Shown piece after piece: positions 24,127 through 36,540 of a stretch of 64,000 nucleotides of DNA. The notes below the pieces were generated by a model. It was not told the origin of the DNA. It saw only the letters and a program-made list of their open reading frames with translations, and did not search any database. How positions within the stretch are numbered: position 1 is the first letter of the stretch; each line of letters opens with the position of its first letter. Source of the DNA: Omphiscola glabra (Eukaryota; Mollusca; Gastropoda; Lymnaeidae); NCBI GenBank assembly GCA_964017045.1, contig OZ024807.1, positions 19,451,813 to 19,515,812 of the forward strand, read 5' to 3'. A program made the position numbers and the translations under genes.

Positions 24127-25699
24127 CTGGATAGTATAGTTTCATAACATAAAAACACGAGTAAAAAGTAAACAAAAAATATTGAGGCTAAAAATTAAAA
24201 AGTCAACAACAAATATTCAGGCTCAAAATAGCCTAATGAATTAAAACAATCTCATATATAATTATAAATAAAGGTGAAATCACCTGATGAATTTGCATAT
24301 AAAGTTTATTAAAATACATGTATCTGAATGTGTATTTAGAATAAACTTTTAAATTACTGGCGAATGACATATATTAGCCTAAAAACCTTAAATATCAGAA
24401 CACATATCTATTTATATCGTGTTGGAAAAACGGTTAAGCGTAACTTCAGTAAAGAACCCTTTTAGACGTTCTTGGGTTGTTTATTGAGTTAAACACATTT
24501 TATGTAAAATACTCTTTAAAATTTCAACGGGTAAGAAACAAGTGGCTCTCAGAGTTAATGCTACTATTTGTTCAGTTTAGATCCAATTAAAAATCCAATT
24601 TTAGTGTAATTATTCCAAGACCCATTTTTAACGAATTTAAAAAAAAATAAATAATAATAGTTAAATTACTATTATTATTTTGTTACAAATAGTTTTAGTT
24701 GTATTTATTTAACTTGACTTGGAGGGCACAATTGGTGGCAAGCTTTGGAAAAAGAACGCAAGAGTGAGAAGAATTCACATTTAAAATTATATATTAATAG
24801 GAATTTTCTTTTTAATGTGATGGTTTTTTTTTCGGTTTTTTTTTTCTGTTTTTTTTTTTTAATTTTATTTTTTCTCTTTACATGCCATCGTTTTGTCAGT
24901 TATTAATTTCTATCAACATTTAATCCTAGTTACCTTTTTGTAAAACGCTTACAAAACTTTTTTTTTAAAGCACGTAAAATGTTAACAATTTAAAACATTG
25001 TCATTGATTAATTAAATGATTGGTTCGGCAAGCATGAGATAATTAAGAGTCGAAAGTGTTTTTTGTTTTTCATATATTATAAAGAGCCACATCATATAGC
25101 CATAAACATTTAAGTTCACAAACTTAAATTTGTATTCAGTTTTAATTTTTAAAAAAATGAAGATTTTACTCAAATATGAATATATAACTGACATAAAGAT
25201 ATACAAATAATTAGTTTTAAGGTTTCATGGACGGCCATACACATTTTTTAAATCACACCTCCAAACTATGTTCTTTATTGTACTTATTAAACCAACATTT
25301 GCGATCAAACATCACCCTTTTATATTATCTAGATAGAAATATTTAACCACTTCTTCCACGATTGTATTTAATTAAATGTTCCTTCACTATTGAGACATTT
25401 GGCACATTTTGCAAAATGTTAAGCTTTCAGAAAACAATCTTTGCTGGCCCAGTCATCGTCGCGTCGAAAAATAAGACAAGGTTCATAGTCACTTTTGAAG
25501 ACCTAATTGCCATTAATTAAATTTCCCTGTTTGCAATTTTGAACTGATTATATATTATGTTAAAATAGATTCACCTTACTTCGATTTTGTGACATAAATA
25601 GCTTGCTTTGTAAATTGTAATTATAACTTCACAAACATGACTTAAAAACTTTTCAAAATTGTAAAAAAAATAATATGTTTCTAAAATATTTCCTGCAAG
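24127..25699. other. Intron 2 of copy 2, AT-rich
   Basis: Poly-T tracts lie near 24830-24880. I see nothing coding or RNA-like. Confidence 0.4.
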
Positions 25700-25885
25700 C
25701 AGGGCCGGAATAAGGCCATTGCAACCGATGCGGCCGCATTGGGCCCCGCACTTTCATAGGCATCGCACGAATTTATTTTGTATTACAAAATCTTAATTTT
25801 CACTTATTATCCTTATCCCTACCCAGACTGGGCCCCGCACAATCCGTTTCGCATCGAGCCCCCGCAACTGTTAGGGCAGGCCCTG
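25700..25885. mobile_element. 186-bp hAT-type MITE in intron 2 of copy 2
   Basis: The left end CAGGGCCGGAATAAGG and the right end (reverse complement CAGGGCCTGCCCTAAC) are imperfect inverted repeats. Flanking octamers CCTGCAAG (25692-25699) and CCTGCGCG (25886-25893) match at six of eight positions. Two GGGCCCCGCAC blocks lie inside. It has no coding capacity. Confidence 0.65.
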
Positions 25886-26014
25886 CCTGCGCGTTTCTAA
25901 AAAATAAAGTCTGATATCATGTTAACTAAAAATGTTTAAAAATATTTTTTTTTCATATTTAATTAATATACTTAATACAAACTCGTGACAAAAAATTAAC
26001 TAGAACAAAACAAT

Positions 26015-28680
26015 TCTTTTTAAATCATGATAACTGAACTAAATAAATGTAGTTCCAACGTCTGAACATACACACCATACCATACTATTAATATTAACAA
26101 AAAAAGTATTTTATTAACAAAATATATAGATTCACTACAGAAAAGGGAGCGTATCGTAGTAGATGAGTTCCAATGATATCGTCAATGATAACAAGACAAT
26201 TGACTGCGGTGTCCACATAACATGTGTACAATAAATACCTGCTTGCTGTTATGTGTACGGATCCTTGAACTGGGCGTAATCCAAAGGGAGGCGGTTTGTT
26301 TTTCCATCGCCATTGTTGGGCGCTAATGGTTCAAGAATTATTATTTTATTAGTTATGTTTTAACTAACAAAATTTTATCTATCAGTCTTATATCTACTAG
26401 TCTTATATCTAAGAGTCTAATATATACTAGTCTTATATCTACTAGTCTTATATCTACCAGTCTAATATATACTAGTCTTATATCTACTAGTCTTATATCT
26501 ACTAGTCTTATATCTACTAGTCTTATATCTAAAAGCCGTATATCTACTAGTCTTTTATCTTCCAGTCTTATATCTACCAGTCTTATATCTACTAGTCTTA
26601 TATCTAAAAGCCGTATATCTACTAGTCTTTTATCTTCCAGTCTTATATCTACCAGTCTTATATCTACCAGTCTTATATCTACTAGTCTTATATCTACTAG
26701 TCTTATATCTACTAGTCTTATATCTACCAGTCTTATATCTACTAGTCTTATATCTACTAGTCTTATATCTACTAGTCTTATATCTACTAGTCTTATATCT
26801 AAAAGCCGTATATCTACTAGTCTTTTATCTTCCAGTCTTATATCTACCAGTCTTATATCTACCAGTCTTATATCTACTAGTCTTATATCTACTAGTCTTA
26901 TATCTACTAGTCTTATATATATTGGTCTTATATTAACTAGTCTTATATCTACTAGTCTTAGATATACTAGTCTTATATCTACTAGTCTTATATCTACTAG
27001 TCTTATATATACTAGTATTATATCTGCCAGTCTTATATCTAACAGTCTTATATCTACCAGTCTTATATATACCAGTCTTATATCTACTAGTCTTATATCT
27101 ACTGGTCTTATATGTACTAGTCTTATATCTACCAGTCTTATATATACTAGTCTTAGATCTACTAGTCTTATATCTACTAGTCGTATATCTATTGGTCTTA
27201 TATTAACTAGTCTTACATCTACTATTCTTATATCTACTATTCTTATATCTACAAGTCTTATATATACTAGTCTTGTATCTACTAATCTTATATCTACCAG
27301 CCTATATCTACTAGTCTTATATCTTCTAGTCTTGTATCTACTAGTCTTAGATCTACTAATCGTATATCTAACAGTCTTATATCTACTAGTCTTAGATCTA
27401 CTAGTCTTATATCTACCAGCCTTATATCTACTAGTCTTATATCTACTAGTCTTATATCTACCAGCCTATAGCTACTAGTGTTATATCTACTAGTCGTATA
27501 TATACTAGTCTTATATCTACCAGTCTTATATCTACTAGTCTTATATCTACTAGTCTTAAATCTACTAGTCTTATATCTACCAGCCATATATCTACCAGTA
27601 TTATATCTACTAGTCTTATATCTACTAGTCTTATATCTACCAGCCTATATCTACTATTCTTTTATCTACCAGCCTATATCTACTAGTCTTAGATATACTA
27701 GTCTTATATCTACTTGTTTTATATGTATTAGGCTTTTATCTACTAGTATTATATCTACTAATCTTATATCTACCAGCCATATATCTACTAGTCTTATATC
27801 TAATAGTTTTATATCTACTAGTCTTATATCTACTAGTTTATATCTAAATGCCTATATTTACTATTATTATATCTACCAGACTATATCTACTAGTCTTAGA
27901 TATACTAGTCTTATATCTACTTGTCTTATATATATTAGGCTTTTATCTACTAGTATTATATCTACTAATCTTATATCTACCAGCAATATATCTACTAGTC
28001 TTATATCTAATAGTCTTATATCTACTAGTTTTATATCTACTAGTTTATATCTAAAAGCCTATATTTACTATTATTATATCTACCATCCTATATCTACTAG
28101 TCTTAGATCTATTAGTCTTATATATACTAGTCTTATATCTACTAGTCTTGTATCTACTAGTCTTAGATCTACCAGCCTATATCTACTAGTCTTATATCTA
28201 CTAGTCTTGTATATACTAGTCTTAGATATACTAGTCTTATATCTTATATCTACTAGTGTTATATCTACTAGGCTTATATCTACTAGTCTTATATCTTATA
28301 TCTACTAGTCTTATATCTAACAGTCTTATATCTACTAGTCTTAGATCTACTAGTCTTATATCTACCAGCCTTATATCTACTAGTCTTATATCTACTAGTC
28401 TTATATCTACTAGTCTTATATCTACCAGCCTATAGCTACTAGTGTTATATCTACTAGTCGTATATATACTAGTCTTATATCTACCAGTCTTATATCTACT
28501 AGTCTTATATCTACTAGTCTTAAATCTTCTAGTCTTATATCTACCAGCCATATATCTACTAGTATTATATCTACTAGTCTTATATCTACTAGTCTTATAT
28601 CTACCAGCCTATATATACTATTCTTATATCTACCAGCCTATATCTACTAGTCTTAGATATACTAGTCTTATATCTACTAG
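26015..28680. repeat. Duplicated block holding exon 2 of copy 2 and satellite
   Basis: The sequence from 26015 (TCTTTTTAAATCATGATAAC) is repeated from 28681 at an offset of 2666 bp. The two stay almost identical through the unique DNA, exon 2 and the first roughly 130 bp of satellite. The only difference I noticed in the unique part is CATGTG/CATATG near 26222/28888. It is a very recent tandem duplication, probably by unequal exchange within the 15-bp satellite. Confidence 0.85.
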
Positions 28681-28684
28681 TCTT
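26385..28684. repeat. 15-bp minisatellite, block 1, intron 1 of copy 2
   Basis: The monomer is TCTTATATCTACTAG, with variants such as AGATCT, ACCAG, AAAAGCCG and TATTGG. Fifteen bases is five codons, and the consensus has no stop in several frames, so long but meaningless ORFs appear on both strands. Longer-range order exists: 27478-28308 is nearly repeated at 31608-32438 (offset 4130). Confidence 0.95.
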
Positions 28685-28904
28685 TTTAAATCATGATAAC
28701 TGAACTAAATAAATGTAGTTCCAACGTCTGAACATACACACCATACCATACTATTAATATTAACAAAAAAAGTATTTTATTAACAAAATATATAGATTCA
28801 CTACAGAAAAGGGAGCGTATCGTAGTAGATGAGTTCCAATGATATCGTCAATGATAACAAGACAATTGACTGCGGTGTCCACATAACATATGTACAATAA
28901 ATAC

Positions 28905-28988
28905 CTGCTTGCTGTTATGTGTACGGATCCTTGAACTGGGCGTAATCCAAAGGGAGGCGGTTTGTTTTTCCATCGCCATTGTTGGGCG
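28905..28988 (-). other. Second copy of coding exon 2 (copy 2 gene)
   Basis: The 84-bp exon, with acceptor, donor and encoded SAQQWRWKNKPPPFGL, is identical to 26239-26322. As 84 is a multiple of three and both ends have the same phase, including both copies would insert 28 residues without a shift. Either copy alone gives the normal protein segment. Confidence 0.85.
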
Positions 28989-29040
28989 CTAATGGTTCAA
29001 GAATTATTATTTTATTAGTTATGTTTTAACTAACAAAATT

Positions 29041-32000
29041 TTATCTATCAGTCTTATATCTACTAGTCTTATATCTAAGAGTCTAATATATACTAGTCTT
29101 ATATCTACTAGTCTTATATCTACCAGTCTAATATATACTAGTCTTATATCTACTAGTCTTATATCTACTAGTCTTATATCTACTAGCCTTATATCTACCA
29201 GTCTTATATCTACCAGTCTAATATATACTAGTCTTATATCTACTAGTCTTATATCTACTAGTCTTATATCTAAAAGCCGTATATCTACTAGTCTTTTATC
29301 TTCCAGTCTTATATCTACCAGTCTTATATCTACCAGTCTTATATCTACTAGTCTTATATCTACTAGTCTTATATCTACTAGTCTTATATATATTGGTCTT
29401 ATATTAACTAGTCTTATATCTACTAGTCTTAGATATACTAGTCTTATATCTACTAGTCTTATATCTACTAGTCTTATATATACTAGTATTATATCTGCCA
29501 GTCTTATATCTAACAGTCTTATATCTACCAGTCTTATATATACCAGTCTTATATCTACTAGTCTTATATCTACTGGTCTTATATGTACTAGTCTTATATC
29601 TACTAGGCTTATATCTACTAGTCTTATATCTTATATCTACTAGTCTTATATCTAACAGTCTTATATCTACCAGTCTTATATCTACTAGTCTTATATCTAC
29701 TAGTCTTAGATCTACTAGTCTTATATCTACCAGCCTTATATCTACTAGTCTTATATCTACAAGTCTTAAATCTACTAGTCTTATATCTACTAGTCTTATA
29801 TCTACCAGCCTATATATACTATTTTTATATCTGCTAGTCTAATATCTACTAATCTTAGATCTACTAGTCTTATAGCTACTAGTGTTATATCTACTAGGCT
29901 TATATATACTAGTCTTATATCTACCATCCTATAGCTACCAGTCTTATATCTACCAGTCTTATATATACTATTCTTATATCTACTAGTCTTATATCTACCA
30001 GCCTTATTTCTACTAGTCTTATATCTACTAGTCTTATATCTACTAGTCTTATATCTACCAGCCTATAGCTACCAGTCTTATATCTACCAGTCTTATATAT
30101 ACTAGTCTTATATCTACTAGTCTTATATCTACTAGTCGTATATCTATTGGTCTTATATTAACTAGTCTTACATCTACTATTCTTATATCTACTATTCTTA
30201 TATCTACCAGCCTATAGCTACTAGTCTTATATCTACCAGTCTTATATATACTAGTCTTATATCTACTAGTCGTATATCTACTAGTCGTATATCTATTGGT
30301 CTTATATTAACTAGTCTTACATCTACTAGTCTTATATCTACTATTCTTATATCTACAAGTCTTATATATACTAGTCTTGTATCTACTAATCTTATATCTA
30401 CCAGCCTATATCTACTAGTCTTATATCTTCTATTCTTGTATCTACTAGTCTTAGATCTACTAATCTTATATCTAACAGTCTTATATCTACTAGTCTTAGA
30501 TCTACTAGTCTTATATCTACCAGCCTTATATCTACTAGTCTATAGCTAGTAGTGTTATATCTACTAGTCGTATATATACTAGTCTTATATCTACCAGTCT
30601 TATATCTACTAGTCTTATATCTACTAGTCTTAAATCTTCTAGTCTTATATCTACCAGCCATATATCTACTAGTATTATATCTACTAGTCTTATATCTACT
30701 AGTCTTATATCTACCAGCCTATATCTACTATTATTATATCTACCAGCCTATATCTACTAGTCTTAGATATACTAGTCTTATATCTACTAGTCTTATATCT
30801 ATTAGGCTTTTATCTACTAGTATTATATCTACTAATCTTATATCTACCAGCCATATATCTACTAGTCTTATATCTAATAGTCTTATATCTACTAGTCTTA
30901 TATCTACTAGTCTTATATCTACAAGCCTATATTTACTATTCTTATATCTACCAGCATATATCTACTAGTCTTAGATCTACTAGTCTTATAGCTACTAGTG
31001 TTATATCTACTAGGCTTTTATCTACTAGTCTTATATCTACCAGCCTTATTTCTACTAGTCTTATATCTACTAGTCTTATATCTTCAAGCCTATATTTACT
31101 ATTCTTATATCTACCAGCATATATCTACTAGTCTTAGATCTACTAGTCTTATAGCTACTAGTCTTATATCTTCTAGGCTTTTATCTACTAGTCTTATATC
31201 TACCAGCCTTATTTCTACTAGTCTTATATCTACTAGTCTTATATCTACTAGTCTTATATCTACCAGCCTATAGCTACCAGTCTTATATCTACCAGTCTTA
31301 TATATACTAGTCTTATATCTACTAGTCTTATATCTACTAGTCGTATATCTATTGGTCTTATATTAACTAGTCTTACATCTACTATTCTTATATCTACTAT
31401 TCTTATATCTACAAGTCTTATATATACTAGTCTTGTATCTACTAATCTTATATCTACCAGCCTATATCTACTAGTCTTAGATCTACTAATCGTATATCTA
31501 ACAGTCTTATATCTACTAGTCTTAGATCTACTAGTCTTATATCTACCAGCCTTATATCTACTAGTCTTATATCTACTAGTCTTATATCTACCAGCCTATA
31601 GCTACTAGTGTTATATCTACTAGTCGTATATATACTAGTCTTATATCTACCAGTCTTATATCTACTAGTCTTATATCTACTAGTCTTAAATCTACTAGTC
31701 TTATATCTACCAGCCATATATCTACCAGTATTATATCTACTAGTCTTATATCTACTAGTCTTATATCTACCAGCCTATATCTACTATTCTTTTATCTACC
31801 AGCCTATATCTACTAGTCTTAGATATACTAGTCTTATATCTACTTGTTTTATATGTATTAGGCTTTTATCTACTAGTATTATATCTACTAATCTTATATC
31901 TACCAGCCATATATCTACTCGTCTTATATCTAATAGTTTTATATCTACTAGTCTTATATCTACTAGTTTATATCTAAAAGCCTATATTTACTATTATTAT

Positions 32001-33091
32001 ATCTACCAGACTATATCTACTAGTCTTAGATATACTAGTCTTATATCTACTTGTCTTATATCTATTAGGCTTTTATCTACTAGTATTATATCTACTAATC
32101 TTATATCTACCAGCAATATATCTACTAGTCTTATATCTAATAGTCGTATATCTACTAGTTTTATATCTACTAGTTTATATCTAAAAGCCTATATTTACTA
32201 TTATTATATCTACCATCCTATATCTACTAGTCTTAGATCTATTAGTCTTATATATACTAGTCTTATATCTACTAGTCTTGTATCTACTAGTCTTAGATCT
32301 ACCAGCCTATATCTACTAGTCTTATATCTACTAGTCTTGTATATACTAGTCTTAGATATACTAGTCTTATATCTTATATCTACTAGTGTTATATCTACTA
32401 GGCTTATATCTACTAGTCTTATATCTTATATCTACTAGTCTTATATCTAACAGTCTTATATCTACTAGTCTTAGATCTACTAGTCTTATATCTACCAGCC
32501 TTATATCTACTAGTCTTATATCTACTAGTCTTATATCTACTAGTCTTATATCTACCAGCCTATAGCTACTAGTGTTATATCTACTAGTCGTATATATACT
32601 AGTCTTATATCTACCAGTCTTATATCTACTAGTCTTATATCTACTAGTCTTAAATCTTCTAGTCTTATATCTACCAGCCATATATCTACTAGTATTATAT
32701 CTACTAGTCTTATATCTACTAGTCTTATATCTACCAGCCTATATATACTATTCTTATATCTACCAGCCTATATCTACTAGTCTTAGATATACTAGTCTTA
32801 TATCTACTAGTCTTATATCTATTAGGCTTTTATCTACTAGTATTATATCTACTAATCTTATATCTAACAGCCATATATCTACTAGTCTTATATCTAATAG
32901 TCTTATATCTACTAGTCTTATATCTACTAGTCTTATATCTACAAGCCTATATTTACTATTCTTATATCTACCAGCCTATATCTACTAGTCTTAGATCTAC
33001 TAGTCTTATAGCTACTTGTCTTATATCTACTAGGCTTTTATCTACTAGTCTTATATCTACTAGTCTTATATCTACTAGTCTTATATCTATT
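29041..33091. repeat. 15-bp minisatellite, block 2, intron 1 of copy 2
   Basis: This is the same TCTTATATCTACTAG family as block 1, about 4.05 kb. Internal segments recur at offsets of 4130 and 2110 bp relative to block 1 (the 28442-28690 variant order recurs at 30552 and 32572), showing block-wise amplification on top of monomer repetition. Confidence 0.95.
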
Positions 33092-34478
33092 TGCTGTACG
33101 GCTTGTTGCCTGAGGGTAGTATTTCTCTCTTGGATTAATTATGTAACTTCTGTGTTTTGCAAGTGGTTTAGTACATGCAAATAAATACATAATTTACAAT
33201 GTTTGATTTACTTGACCAAGAGAGATACGAGAATTAACCAAACAAGTCTGACATAAGGTTAGACATCAGATAGTCGCCAAGGGAGGTATTTGACAAAAGA
33301 AAGAAGGCTGTAACACGATAGGAAAGGAACATTATTGTAGACCGTCTATGCATCAGATGGGGTCAAATAAATAATTAAAATGATTAAATTAGAATGTAAT
33401 TTAACTTTAGCTTAAACAGGGTCGTTAAAAATCAGGAAGGGATCTGATTATCGGGAAGCAGTGTTCATATTCCAATGAAAATTGTATACATTTGAAAAAT
33501 TTGTAATTTTGCGAGAAGCATTTAAAGTGAAATCACGCAACTTTCTCAAGAGCTTCGATATAATTAAAAATAAAATATGCAAAAAATACCGACACTATTT
33601 AACAAATGCACTGTTCAAAACATGTAAACGATTTCGAAGAAATGTAAAAGAGCGTACCTTTTTATGATGCCGTTAATATTATTAGCCCCTTTGTAAGCTT
33701 TCAGTATCTTCACCAGCTCAAAATTCGTCCTAAGTGGAAACTCTTGTCCCGTTAGATTGATAAAATATCTTCATTTTTTGTAACGCCAAAGTTCCTGCAT
33801 ACAAAACAGTTCTGGTTCTAATACGCTGTAGAAGCCCCAGTGTACTTTACTCATTTTAGTCGTGAGATGAAAGTTAGTAAAACATTTAGCTATAGAAGAG
33901 ATTGAAAGGAAAAAAGCATCAGACGACTTCAGGTCCACGGGGATGCAGTAATAATTTTGTCGTCTGTAGATGGCCCGCAACAATCGTTCAACCATTTCTG
34001 AAATACGGTGCGTTAAAATGGAAAACGCTAGGGGAAATTCTCTTTCTTCTTCAGTCAAAGACGACATTATGTATCCTCTATTTCGACGAAAAGTTTCACA
34101 GTTTTTTGTTACATTAATGTAGTAGTCATCAGTAAGAGTTTCGTTAAACTGGGGCAACATTTGTATAACTTCTTGTGTGTAATTGTTGTCTCCGGTAAAC
34201 AAACGTGAACAGTTTATCCTTTGAACTGTATATAATCTGGACAGATCAATTATGTGTTTCCTCGTCAAATAACTTTCATCTGTTTCTTTAGTTGTAAACT
34301 TTTCGCTCGTTTCATTGTAATTTAAAGATTTATTACGAAATTCATTAAATGTAGATAAGTCTAAAACGTGTTCAGTGCTGTTGTTGCCATTGTGTAACTG
34401 CCAATACAACAATACACACGTTAAATAAACAATTGATAAAAGATTCATTATTTTGCACTTTGAAAGGATTTGTACCAT

Positions 34479-35335
34479 CCTTAACGTTTTGAATTCAATC
34501 CTTCTTAATCACACACACAGTGAGAACTCTTATATATGATGTTTTAGCCTTAGACCATAACCTTTAGACTTGCTTCACGTTTTCAATAGCAATACATACA
34601 TTTTAAAATCAGTTATATACTATTTTAAGCAATCATTGCTACTGCTAAACCTTTTGACTTTAGCGGTCAGCATTCTTTTTAAAAATGTAACAGCTGCATT
34701 TATTACTGTAAAAAGTATATTTTCTTCTATGTTAACAGCTTGTGTGCAATTATTATTTGATGCCACTCTTACTTTCATTCCTGCCTAGCATTGTATATTA
34801 TTTGTTACAATGGGTATTTAACTAGAAAAACGAAGTTTTAAAAATAACATAAAATAGTAAAATTGTTAAGTACATATTGGTTTTAATGACGGTTTTTTTC
34901 TTCAAAGGTCAAAAATAAAAGTACTACAGCAAGAGACATTATTGATCTTACTTCACATTCGCTGTCCTGAAAAAAGATTAATATAAAATTGTCACTGACA
35001 TTTTATTCTAACACCTTTTAAACATGTGTTCTTTATTTGGTCCCTTATACAGTAATTGGTGTTTTAAAATAACAATATCATCATAATGTAAATATTGATG
35101 ATAACGCTCTATTGTTTTGTAAAACGTGAGTTGTATATATTATATTTTATGTTGTTTGTTTTTAATGATATTTTACACGGTAAATAAATGTCAAAGAAGG
35201 TCATTTATAAGACAATGCAGGCATATTGAAAAGATTAAGTACATGTGGGGTTTCATGAGTGTTATCTTTTGTAGGCGAATAAACAAAGGTTTTACAATTT
35301 TTGGCATTATTGAATGTTAGTAACAGTCTGATGTT
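34479..35335 (-). promoter_or_regulatory. 5' flank / putative promoter region of copy 2
   Basis: The region upstream of the copy 2 start shares blocks with the copy 1 flank, including GTACATGTGGGG, TGTTAT and AGGCGAATAAA in the same order near 35238-35285. No TATA box or other element can be assigned with confidence. Confidence 0.35.
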
Positions 35336-36501
35336 TGTATTGAATAAGTGTTTATTTAACACATTCAGTTAGCTCTTAATGAGCATAGTTTACGCACGTG
35401 TACTCTGTTGGGTATTATCAAGTAGATTAAGTTTAAAAATGCAGACCTGTTTACTCTTACGATTTTGGCGTACAATGTACGATTTTGAGATGTATACATT
35501 ATATATACTGCATGTTTATGTTTTACTATTAAGATAATGTATTGAACAATTTTGTGATGATATTATACGATTTTAAGAGTATTAAGGTAAACATGTCTGA
35601 AAATGATATGAGTCTCATTGTTAATAAAATAAACTTTATAAGTTTTTTTGTTTAATATTTTAAAAAAATGATATCTAGATATCTAAGAAAGGGGTTTATG
35701 AGAAGATCAATACATTAATAGATCCCACTAAGATAAAAGGAAAAACAAAATATAATATTTTTGTATACATTTTTATTTTATTAGTTTTTCTATTTGTTCG
35801 CTGAAGAAGGCTTCCTGCCGCCACGTTCGTTGTTTTGTTGCGTTCCTTTTATCAGGTTTAACCTTACTGTGTTTTACTAATTTCCTATTGTGCTAACCTG
35901 ATTGCAATCTCCCCCATTATTACAGTAACAAGAAGAGATCGATGATATTGTTTGAAAAGTGGTAGATAAAAGCCATTATTTAAGAACATCATTCTTTTCG
36001 TGGCAATATAAAATGCAGCAATTGAAAACTGAAATAATCAATTCCAATAAATAAATAAATGTGCATATATATTCAGGGTATTTAAAATTGAAATTATTTG
36101 TATAGCCTTTTAAGGGATGCTTTGTAATTTATGACATATATTTTGGTTTGAGAAATGGCGTTCGTTCCTAATAGCTCGCAAAATATAATTCCCGATAGAC
36201 CCAGGTAGCTTAGTGATTTTTAGTTGAAATAACGCAACTGTTTTGGTGCATAATATTTTCATTTCTTTTTTCGGATCATGAAATCGTCTCAATTGAAGTA
36301 TGGTGTAATTAAATTTCAGTTTAAAAGGATTTTATGGACATTGTTGACATAAACCATGGCGTATTCATTTCTGCCATATTAGAAAATAGTTATTTTCATA
36401 GCAAAATTATTCGATGAAAGTCTTGATAAAATAATTTTAAGGGAACAAAGAAAAACTTAAACAAGGATTTTAAAGAATGAAAAAAAAAATCTTATTATAT
36501 A
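35336..36501. other. AT-rich spacer before the Helitron-like element
   Basis: There is no supported gene. A CTGAAGAAGGC...GCCGCCACGTT motif at 35801-35827 resembles the one at 20923. Confidence 0.4.
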
Positions 36502-36540
36502 TCTATATATATATATATATATATATATAAATGAATGTAT

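Larger units (their letters stand above)
21976..34478 (-). pseudogene. GT14 beta-1,6-N-acetylglucosaminyltransferase-like, copy 2 (single internal stop)
   Basis: Exons in transcript order: 33658-34478, 26239-26322 (with a near-identical spare at 28905-28988), 23987-24126, 23311-23418, 21976-22166. They total 1344 nt (448 codons). Splice sites and phases match copy 1. Codon 236 (33771-33773) is TGA where copy 1 has TGG, inside the RYKKWKYFINLTG block; the frame is open before and after it. Other oddities are Pro for His in the YYCIHVD motif and RISEMVERLL/IYRRQ changes in otherwise constant positions. Exons 2-5 are clean and carry VPDEAYFSTLNFNPQLG and KHLFANKF. Truncation at 235 aa would leave the membrane anchor but no catalytic Glu. 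It is most likely a young pseudogene; polymorphism, sequencing error or recoding are not excluded. Intron 1 is about 7.3 kb and mostly minisatellite. Confidence 0.8.

Noticed and set aside
27478..32988. Long open frames (up to 276 codons) on both strands
   Set aside because: They are products of a stop-free 15-bp tandem repeat; the encoded pattern is a monotonous five-residue repeat and alternative frames are open too.
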